A stretch of DNA of 10,613 bases. Origin: CAZDDW01 sp043811105. Its GTDB lineage: Bacteria > Patescibacteriota > Patescibacteriia > UBA9934 > CAZDDW01. The notes below the pieces were generated by a model, which had not been told where the DNA came from, did not search any database, and worked only from the letters and a program-made list of their open reading frames with translations. Numbering within the stretch: the first letter of the stretch is position 1; each line of letters begins with the position of its first letter. The stretch lies in NCBI GenBank assembly GCA_043811105.1, contig JBDRNK010000065.1, positions 1 to 10,613 on the forward strand, in the 5' to 3' direction. The position numbers and the translations under genes were made by a program. Shown piece by piece: positions 1-4,486 of the stretch.

Positions 1-182
1 GCCTTATCAATCATTTTACCGATTTTGTGATAAAGCTCTTCTGCTTTAGTTGCATCATTGGCTTCGATGGCTTTTCGAAAATATCGCTTGTTTGAACTTA
101 TTTCATCCTTAACGATTTTATTTCTCGCCGCTCGTTTTTCACTTTGTCGTAATGCTTTTTTAGCTTGTTTTAGAATTGGCAT
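1..182 (-). CDS. rpsT: 30S ribosomal protein S20, 5' part (cut by window edge)
   Basis: The reverse strand reads 60 codons from an ATG whose first base is 182 and continues off the left edge. The product starts MPILKQAKKALRQSEKRAAR, followed by NKIVKDEISSNKRYF and, near the edge, KIGKMIDK. This is the S20 pattern: MPxxKSAKK start, basic RxxEKRxxRN block, then a helix leading to the AIDKAAKKG-type region, which lies beyond the window. S20 binds 16S rRNA early in 30S assembly; family members are usually about 85-90 residues, so roughly two thirds is visible. No Shine-Dalgarno sequence is seen before the ATG, but the N-terminus matches the family start exactly. It follows rmuC on the same strand after 55 nt and has its own promoter at 227-255. 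The identification rests on the sequence pattern; no alignment was run. Confidence 0.9.
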   Translation of the reverse strand, partial: MPILKQAKKALRQSEKRAARNKIVKDEISSNKRYFRKAIEANDATKAEELYHKIGKMIDK

Positions 183-226
183 AGTATACTTAATCTGAGC
201 ATGATTGTTTAACTTGAGACGATGGA

Positions 227-255
227 ATTCTAGCTGATTAGACCGAATCCGTCAA
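227..255 (-). promoter_or_regulatory. Sigma70-type promoter for rpsT, inside the rmuC 3' end
   Basis: Read on the minus strand, a -35 box TTGACG (250-255) is followed by exactly 17 nt and a -10 box TAGAAT (227-232). Transcription would start near 220, about 38 nt before the rpsT ATG. The -35 box lies within the final rmuC codons (encoding LTDSV) and the -10 box just after its stop. The -35 hexamer is the same as in the promoter of the surface operon at 2562-2590. This would let S20 be made independently of rmuC. Confidence 0.65.
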
Positions 256-1227
256 GTCTTTTTTAACCTTCACTCCCCCAAGCAGTTTGACCTGATCGAT
301 TTTATTGGAAAAGCGATCGTATTGGTTGTTGGTTGAATCTAAAGCATTCTTAGCGTTAGTCATGTGTCGATTTACTAAGGCCAAACCTTCACCAAATTTA
401 ACATTCTCGTTTTGAATGGTTTTCAGGAGTTCGATGATACGCCCGGTTTCCTCTTCAATCTTTGCTCGCTCCAGTCCAATTAGCACCGTTCTAAGATAAT
501 ATAAAAAAGTATTTGGCGACACAAGAAGGATATTGCGGTCATGGGAATATTGCAGAAGCTCTTCTGAATCCATAACGATTTCGTAAAAAACTTTCTCAGA
601 TGGAACATACATAACAGCGTATTCAAGGGTTCCTTCAGCTGGCAGAATATACTTTCTTTGAATATCATCAATGTGTTTTTTGACCTGTCGAACAAAGTCT
701 TTAAGCTTAATTGATCGGTCAGAATCAGTTGTTGCTTTGGACATTTGAATGAAATTTTCCATTGGAAACTTGGCGTCGATACAGATGATGCCATTGGTTG
801 TTCGAACTACTGCATCAACTGTCTGCCCTTCTTTGAATTTATATTGTGTTTCATAATGAGAGCTTGGTAAGGTCTGAGATAATGTGTCGTACAATATCTG
901 CTCTCCAAGATTGCCTCTGAGTTTTGGGGAAGTAAGAAGTGCTTGAAAATCTTTAATTGATCTTCCAATTTCTGACATTGATCCAAGTTCCCTATTCACT
1001 GCTCCAATAATTTTTGCTGCATTGTCTAATCGTTCGTTAAGAGATTCAGTTGTTTTGTCCAGTCTACCCTGTAAACCTTGCATGTTTTGATTTAACATTT
1101 CAAAGGCTTTTGAATCCGTGTCTTTCAATTGGGTATCACGAAGATCAGAAATTTTTCTATAAACCATTATTAAAGAGACAATTATAATAATTGCCAATAA
1201 AACAAGAATGTATGATAGGGTTTCCAT
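238..1227 (-). CDS. rmuC: RmuC family protein (membrane-anchored DNA recombination protein)
   Basis: This 329-residue protein has an N-terminal membrane helix (about 5-23), a coiled-coil-like stretch (about 25-95), and a RmuC core. Core marks are RGNLGE (104-109; the family usually has RGxWGE), VDAVV with D138, IDAKFPMENF with D151 and K153 (a PD-(D/E)XK-like set with E109), LEYAVMYVPSEKVF (201-214) and SPNTFLYYLRTV (237-248). RmuC proteins were found through an effect on inversion at short inverted repeats and are predicted nucleases acting near DNA; the biochemical role is poorly defined. At 329 residues it is shorter than the E. coli protein, mainly in the N-terminal coiled coil. The ATG at 1227 gives a complete anchor and is preferred although no Shine-Dalgarno sequence precedes it. 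Upstream lies an extended -10 promoter; downstream, rpsT follows after 55 nt without a hairpin terminator. Confidence 0.92.
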   Translation of the reverse strand: METLSYILVLLAIIIIVSLIMVYRKISDLRDTQLKDTDSKAFEMLNQNMQGLQGRLDKTTESLNERLDNAAKIIGAVNRELGSMSEIGRSIKDFQALLTSPKLRGNLGEQILYDTLSQTLPSSHYETQYKFKEGQTVDAVVRTTNGIICIDAKFPMENFIQMSKATTDSDRSIKLKDFVRQVKKHIDDIQRKYILPAEGTLEYAVMYVPSEKVFYEIVMDSEELLQYSHDRNILLVSPNTFLYYLRTVLIGLERAKIEEETGRIIELLKTIQNENVKFGEGLALVNRHMTNAKNALDSTNNQYDRFSNKIDQVKLLGGVKVKKDLTDSV

Positions 1228-1259
1228 GTTGGTTGGTATTAGATATAATTAGTATTATC

Positions 1260-1268
1260 AGTATATCA
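1260..1268 (-). promoter_or_regulatory. Extended -10 promoter for rmuC
   Basis: On the minus strand the sequence TGATATACT gives a TATACT -10 box (1260-1265) with a TG one base upstream (1267-1268), an extended -10 element. No good -35 box is seen at the expected distance. The start would fall near 1253, about 25 nt before the rmuC ATG. The same ATGATATACT string lies before the small minus-strand gene (see 2402-2431), which strengthens the call. Confidence 0.5.
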
Positions 1269-1285
1269 TGATTTTATCCCCAACC

Positions 1286-1298
1286 GGGGTCTGACCCC
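1286..1298. repeat. GGGGTC-T-GACCCC intergenic palindrome
   Basis: A perfect 6-bp inverted repeat around a single central T lies between rmuC and the tRNA gene. It ends 3 nt before an exact DnaA-box sequence. Palindromes of this type recur in many bacterial genomes as dispersed intergenic elements; whether this one does cannot be seen from a single copy. With no room for a loop it is more likely a protein-binding or transposition-related DNA element than an RNA hairpin. Confidence 0.5.
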
Positions 1299-1301
1299 AC
1301 C

Positions 1302-1310
1302 TGTGGATAA
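1302..1310 (-). promoter_or_regulatory. DnaA-box sequence (TTATCCACA) before the tRNA gene
   Basis: The plus strand reads TGTGGATAA, the exact complement of the strongest E. coli DnaA box, TTATCCACA. It sits 26 nt before the tRNA-Arg gene. A 12-nt string including it, CTGTGGATAAGT, recurs at 2451-2462. The match is exact, but function as a DnaA site is inferred, and a single 9-mer can occur by chance. Confidence 0.4.
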
Positions 1311-1336
1311 GTTAATTTTACGACACATAATAAAAC

Positions 1337-1411
1337 GCTTCTGTAGTTAAATGGATATAACAAATCCGTCCTAAGGATTAGTTGTAGGTTCGATTCCTAC
1401 CAGGAGCACCA
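1337..1411 (+). tRNA. tRNA-Arg (anticodon CCU)
   Basis: A full cloverleaf folds by eye. The acceptor stem GCTTCTG (1337-1343) pairs with CAGGAGC (1401-1407), with one G-U pair. The D stem is GTTA/TAAC with an 8-nt loop, and the anticodon stem AATCC/GGATT encloses loop GTCCTAA with anticodon CCT at 1370-1372. The variable region is 4 nt (AGTT). The T arm is GTAGG-TTCGATT-CCTAC, followed by discriminator A1408 and an encoded CCA (1409-1411). It reads the AGG arginine codon. Position 32 is G where a pyrimidine is usual. No convincing promoter was found just upstream. The 3' ACCA forms part of the inverted repeat at 1408-1456. Confidence 0.93.
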
Positions 1412-1456
1412 GCCTTCGCTTCATCAGGATATTCTGTTGATGAAGCGAAGGCTGGT
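1408..1456 (+). repeat. Perfect 19-bp inverted repeat beginning at the tRNA 3' end
   Basis: The left arm is 1408-1426 (ACCAGCCTTCGCTTCATCA) and the right arm 1438-1456, its exact reverse complement, with an 11-nt loop (1427-1437). The left arm starts at the discriminator base and CCA of the tRNA. In RNA this would be a very stable hairpin pairing the tRNA 3' end. No T-run follows (AAGCCGGAAATAAA), so it is not a classic Rho-independent terminator. It could be a processing or 3'-end signal, a dispersed palindromic repeat, or a remnant of an element that used the tRNA 3' end. Confidence 0.85.
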
Positions 1457-1481
1457 AAGCCGGAAATAAAAAAATATATTT

Positions 1482-2066
1482 ATGCCAAATAAAGTAATTA
1501 TAATTCACGGCTGGGATGGATTCCCTGAAGAGGGCTGGTTTCCATGGCTCAAGAATGAGCTTGAAAGCCGTGGTCATGAAGTTATTGTGCCAGTGATGCC
1601 GAATGCAAATGAGCCAAGAATAAATAAGTGGATTCCAGCCATTACTGAGGCAGTTGGTCAGACTGATGAAAACACTTACTTTGTAGGACATAGCATAGGA
1701 GTCCAGGCTATTGCTCGATTTCTACAAGGCTTACCTGAAGAGACCCAAATAGGCGGGGCTGTATTTGTGGCAGGATATTTTAAGCACTTAACAAACATTG
1801 AGGATGACCCCATAGAGAAAAGTGTTGTAAAAGAGTGGTTAGAGACACCAACTGATTTAAATGCGGTTAAAGAACATATGAAACAGAGTGTGGCCATATT
1901 TTCAGAATCTGATCCATTTGTACCTTTAGATAACCAATACGATTTTAAGGATAAGCTTGGATCTGAAATTATAATTTTACAAGGACCAGGACACTTTTCA
2001 GGGCCTAGTGATAATTGTATGGAATTACCAGAGGTTTTAGATTCATTGTTGAGAATAATGGATTAA
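1482..2066 (+). CDS. RBBP9/YdeN-type alpha/beta serine hydrolase
   Basis: This 194-residue protein matches the small single-domain serine hydrolase family that includes human RBBP9 and Bacillus YdeN, in length and motifs. The first strand and oxyanion region read KVIIIHGWDGFPEEGWFPWL (4-23). The nucleophile elbow is GHSIG with Ser71, the acid is probably Asp144 in SESDPFVP, and the catalytic His is His171 in GPGHFS. There is no signal peptide or membrane helix, so it should act in the cytoplasm. RBBP9 cleaves ester or amide probe substrates; the natural substrate here cannot be read from sequence. The ATG at 1482 gives the family start, although only a weak GGAAA-type ribosome site precedes it at some distance. 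It lies 70 nt after the tRNA with a hairpin between, and shares a terminator with the convergent small gene. Confidence 0.87.
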   Translation: MPNKVIIIHGWDGFPEEGWFPWLKNELESRGHEVIVPVMPNANEPRINKWIPAITEAVGQTDENTYFVGHSIGVQAIARFLQGLPEETQIGGAVFVAGYFKHLTNIEDDPIEKSVVKEWLETPTDLNAVKEHMKQSVAIFSESDPFVPLDNQYDFKDKLGSEIIILQGPGHFSGPSDNCMELPEVLDSLLRIMD

Positions 2067-2076
2067 GTTCAAAACC

Positions 2077-2107
2077 AAAAAAAAGAAACCGCAGAAATGC
2101 GGTTTTT
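2077..2107. terminator. Bidirectional Rho-independent terminator
   Basis: Stem AAACCGCA (2086-2093), loop GAAA and stem TGCGGTTT (2098-2105) are flanked by T-runs on both strands: five T (2103-2107) on the plus strand and, read from the minus strand, eight T from the A-run 2077-2084. It sits between the convergent hydrolase and the small unknown gene and overlaps the last bases of the latter's stop codon. It should stop transcription both ways, more strongly for the minus-strand gene. Confidence 0.85.
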
Positions 2108-2360
2108 AGGTTGCTAATTCGAGTTGGGGTAGATCTCCATTTTCGGTTGAGTAAACACGAAGGTACTTGTTTTCAGGATCACAACCAGACCCATTGCCTG
2201 TAATGATTAATACTGAGTCATTATTGATCTCAGAAACTGTGGCTTCTTCGTCAATTTTGAAAGAACGACACCAAAGAATGGAAACCCCGAGTGGCACATC
2301 AGGCCCAAGGGCTTGTGTTGTTTTGACTTTTTGCCCTACCCTGGCTTCTAAAAGGTGCAT
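2106..2360 (-). CDS. Small hypothetical protein, 84 residues
   Basis: I do not recognise this protein. The start is set at the ATG with first base 2360 because a clear Shine-Dalgarno sequence (GGAGA, 2367-2371) lies 6 nt before it. A TTG at 2390 would add ten residues but has no ribosome site. The product begins MHLLEARVGQKVKTTQALG, has a central VPLGVSILWCRSFKIDEEATVS stretch and ends in LPQLELAT. It is predicted to be a small soluble protein with alternating hydrophobic residues suggesting a beta barrel or sheet. There is no signal peptide, membrane helix or catalytic motif, and it has two cysteines. It has its own promoter and a strong terminator, so it is probably a monocistronic real gene. 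It is convergent with the hydrolase and divergent from the surface operon. Confidence 0.7.
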   Translation of the reverse strand: MHLLEARVGQKVKTTQALGPDVPLGVSILWCRSFKIDEEATVSEINNDSVLIITGNGSGCDPENKYLRVYSTENGDLPQLELAT

Positions 2361-2366
2361 TGATAT

Positions 2367-2371
2367 TCTCC
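2367..2371 (-). promoter_or_regulatory. Shine-Dalgarno site that decides the small gene's start
   Basis: The minus strand reads GGAGA followed by 6 nt and ATG (2360). This places the start at 2360 rather than at the upstream TTG (2390), which has no purine-rich site before it. Confidence 0.7.
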
Positions 2372-2401
2372 GTTTGGTTTTGTTTCCCAAGGAACAGTAC
2401 T

Positions 2402-2431
2402 AGTATATCATAAACATATATGTCCACACAA
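2402..2431 (-). promoter_or_regulatory. Promoter for the small minus-strand gene
   Basis: The minus strand carries TATACT (2402-2407) within TGATATACT, an extended -10 element identical to that before rmuC. A weak -35 box TTGTGT (2426-2431) lies 18 nt upstream. The start would be near 2395, giving a 35-nt leader that contains the Shine-Dalgarno site. Confidence 0.5.
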
Positions 2432-2451
2432 GAGTAGACAAAGGCTAAAAC

Positions 2452-2460
2452 TGTGGATAA
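2452..2460 (-). promoter_or_regulatory. Second DnaA-box sequence (TTATCCACA)
   Basis: TGTGGATAA on the plus strand is an exact DnaA box on the minus strand, embedded in the same 12-nt string as at 1301-1312. It lies in the AT-rich spacer between two divergent genes. The rest of this spacer (2461-2561) shows only AT-rich sequence and a distant 8-bp inverted pair, ATAAGTAT (2457-2464) and ATACTTAT (2523-2530), which may be chance. Confidence 0.4.
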
Positions 2461-2561
2461 GTATGTTAAATTCATGAATAAGCTTAAGTATATTTGGAAT
2501 TATGATTGAAAATGTGTATAAAATACTTATTATTTTTGCTAAATCTAGCTATATATTACGA

Positions 2562-2590
2562 TTGACGAAATTTGTTATTCATGGTATAAT
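2562..2590 (+). promoter_or_regulatory. Near-consensus sigma70 promoter of the surface operon
   Basis: TTGACG (2562-2567), a 17-nt spacer and a perfect TATAAT (2585-2590) form the best promoter in the window. The expected start is near 2597, giving a leader of about 26 nt before the ATG at 2623. No other promoter or terminator is visible between the four downstream genes, so it probably drives all of them. Confidence 0.82.
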
Positions 2591-2610
2591 ATATTTGTAA
2601 ATTACTGATG

Positions 2611-2616
2611 GGTGAT
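2611..2616 (+). promoter_or_regulatory. Ribosome binding site of the first surface gene
   Basis: GGTGAT, the 3' half of the full AGGAGGTGAT anti-16S complement, lies 6 nt before the ATG at 2623. It supports that start and the signal peptide that follows it. Confidence 0.65.
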
Positions 2617-2622
2617 TGACAT

Positions 2623-3528
2623 ATGCGTGCTACCTGCGCGGTTTTTATTTGTCTAACTTTATTTGTGCTTGCAAATTCAAGTTTTGCAGCCATGAGCTCA
2701 ACCAACTATGAGATACGTTGGGATTCTGTTGGGTTAGGCGGATCAGACACCTCTTCGTCAGCAAGCTATCAATTGCGCGATACGCTTGGTGATAACGGCT
2801 CGGGACGATCAACAAGTGATTCATATTTAATCGATGCCGGTTACAGGGGTGGAATCTTTGACAAGATAATTGCTTTTGAACTTTTTGCCCAGTCATCAAC
2901 AACCACGAACGCAACAGCCTTATCTGGAACCACCATAACCGTATCGGACAGCTCTAGTTTCTCTAGCGGACAAAAAGTAGCCTTAATTCAGGATTTTGGT
3001 GCAAGTCAGGTAGCAGGAGTTGGTGAAATAACAGGGATCTCTGGAAATGACATAACTTTAGATACTTTAGATACAGGTGGAGCTGTTATCTCAATTGACG
3101 GAAGCGGTGATTATCTATACTTGATGAATGCAACATCGATTAATTTCGGGAGTGTAAATGAAAATAGTCTGGCTCAATCAGTCATTGGTTGGGAAGTGAA
3201 TGTAGATGTGGACGGAGGTTACACTGTTTCTGTGATTGAAGATGCAAACTTAAGCAGTGGTGTGAATGATATTGATGATGTCAGTGACGGCTCTGTTACT
3301 GCTGGGAGTGAGGAATATGGTGCACGATCTTCAGACCAGTCATTATCAAACTCAACTTTTGATACCCAGGACACGGCCATTACCAGTTCATTCCAAGAAG
3401 TTGGTTCACGCTCAAGTGCTGCTTTTTCTAGTCGTGACTTGTTAACAATCAAAGCAGCCACTGCATCAACATCAATTAATGGAACATATTCGCATAATCT
3501 GACAATAATCGTCTCTGGAAATTATTAG
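2623..3528 (+). CDS. Secreted beta-rich surface protein, first gene of surface operon
   Basis: This 301-residue exported protein has a Sec signal peptide (1-22, ending SSFA before Ala). The mature protein begins with SSTNYEIRWDSVGLGG and SASYQLRDTLGDNGSG...SYLIDAGY (25-74), a segment type I associate with surface proteins of candidate-phylum bacteria. Residues 96-165 (TTITVSDSSSFSSGQKVALI, then GEITGISGNDITLDTL) look like an adhesin-type beta module. The C-terminal part (171-301) starts SINFGSVNENSLAQS and ends GTYSHNLTIIVSGNY, resembling the last strands of WxL or camelysin-like beta sandwiches. However, no paired W-x-L motif is visible. There is no membrane anchor or sorting motif, so it must be released or held by a partner. 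The stop is followed after 1 nt by the DUF916-like gene, which suggests that partner. Function is inferred: a surface structural or adhesive protein. Confidence 0.8.
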   Translation: MRATCAVFICLTLFVLANSSFAAMSSTNYEIRWDSVGLGGSDTSSSASYQLRDTLGDNGSGRSTSDSYLIDAGYRGGIFDKIIAFELFAQSSTTTNATALSGTTITVSDSSSFSSGQKVALIQDFGASQVAGVGEITGISGNDITLDTLDTGGAVISIDGSGDYLYLMNATSINFGSVNENSLAQSVIGWEVNVDVDGGYTVSVIEDANLSSGVNDIDDVSDGSVTAGSEEYGARSSDQSLSNSTFDTQDTAITSSFQEVGSRSSAAFSSRDLLTIKAATASTSINGTYSHNLTIIVSGNY

Positions 3529-3529
3529 T

Positions 3530-4468
3530 ATGAAATTATTTCAAAAATCGACAATTGCCATTTGGATGATTTTACTGATGATTGCATCTGTAAAATCAGC
3601 ATCAGCCATGGCTTTGGCACCGGCGATGATCGAATCAGATGTGCAAGCCGGTCAGGTAATTGAACAAGAGATTGGTTTTATCAATACCAGCAGTCAAACA
3701 GAGATTTACAATTTAAGTACTTTGAAATTTGAAGCCGGAGATGAACAAGGTTCGCCACTATTTGTTCCATATGATCAGGATCATAGTGGACTTCCAGAAT
3801 GGATTGCTTTTCCTGAAAATCAGATTGAGGTTGCATCCGGACAAGTGTCGACAATGACTATCAGCATTGCTGTGCCAAATGATGCTAGTGCCGGTGGGCA
3901 TTACGCTGCAATCATTGCTTCGGTCGCAGGAGTATCTGAACAAGATAATGTAAATATTTCGACACAAGTTGCTTCATTGGTCTTGTTAAACGTTCAAGGG
4001 TCGGCAACAGTTCAGGCCAACCTCATCGATTTCATTGGACCAAAATGGGTCAATCGATTACCAACATTGTTTCAAGTGCGAATTCAGAATCAAGGTGATG
4101 TGCATATAAAACCACAAGGCACGATCACTATTAATGATACGTTTGGCGCCAAGATGGCCACTTTGGATCTGAATTTGGAGAACGGTCGAATTCTACCAGG
4201 CAGTAGTAGACAATTTGATGCTCAGTGGTTACGAGTTGTATCAGAAAAAAAAGGGTTCTTTGAAGAGATAAAAAATGAGTGGAATAATTTTGGACTTGGT
4301 CGATATACCGCAGAACTGGAGTTGCACTATAACGACAACTCAGAACCATTAACTTCGTCTATAACTTTCTGGATTATTCCATGGCACCTAGGTCTAGTGG
4401 CAGTCTTTATCGCAGTACTGATGTTGTTAATCAGTCGAATCAAAATTAATTTAAGAAAAAAAGTTTAA
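3530..4468 (+). CDS. DUF916-like membrane-anchored surface protein
   Basis: This 312-residue protein has a signal peptide (1-26, ending SASA), two extracytoplasmic beta domains and a C-terminal membrane helix (about 285-302) followed by a basic tail, RIKINLRKK. The first domain (about 28-165) carries QEIGFINTSSQTEIYNLST, LPEWIAF (88-94) and the turn VPNDASAGGHYAAIIASV (115-132), closely recalling the DUF916 domain in which P-xxx-GGHYGAI is typical. The second (about 165-280) is another Ig-like domain, FQVRIQNQGDVHIKPQGTI, as in the DUF3324 position. In Firmicutes such proteins sit beside WxL surface proteins in Csc clusters and are reported to bind wall polymers or the WxL partner. Here it starts 1 nt after the preceding secreted protein, suggesting translational coupling. 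A GGA at 3518-3520 is the only ribosome-site candidate. The family assignment is from motif and order, not a profile search. Confidence 0.75.
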   Translation: MKLFQKSTIAIWMILLMIASVKSASAMALAPAMIESDVQAGQVIEQEIGFINTSSQTEIYNLSTLKFEAGDEQGSPLFVPYDQDHSGLPEWIAFPENQIEVASGQVSTMTISIAVPNDASAGGHYAAIIASVAGVSEQDNVNISTQVASLVLLNVQGSATVQANLIDFIGPKWVNRLPTLFQVRIQNQGDVHIKPQGTITINDTFGAKMATLDLNLENGRILPGSSRQFDAQWLRVVSEKKGFFEEIKNEWNNFGLGRYTAELELHYNDNSEPLTSSITFWIIPWHLGLVAVFIAVLMLLISRIKINLRKKV

Positions 4469-4486
4469 TTAAAATAACAAATTTGT

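Noticed and set aside
183..188. TATACT directly before the rpsT ATG as its -10 box
   Set aside because: Transcription would begin inside the coding sequence and lose the start codon. The TTGACG-N17-TAGAAT promoter at 227-255 fits better.
1408..1456. Rho-independent terminator after the tRNA
   Set aside because: The hairpin is strong but no T-run follows it on the plus strand, so it is listed as an inverted repeat of unknown role.
2361..2390. TTG start adding ten residues to the small minus-strand protein
   Set aside because: There is no ribosome site before the TTG, whereas GGAGA lies 6 nt before the ATG at 2360.
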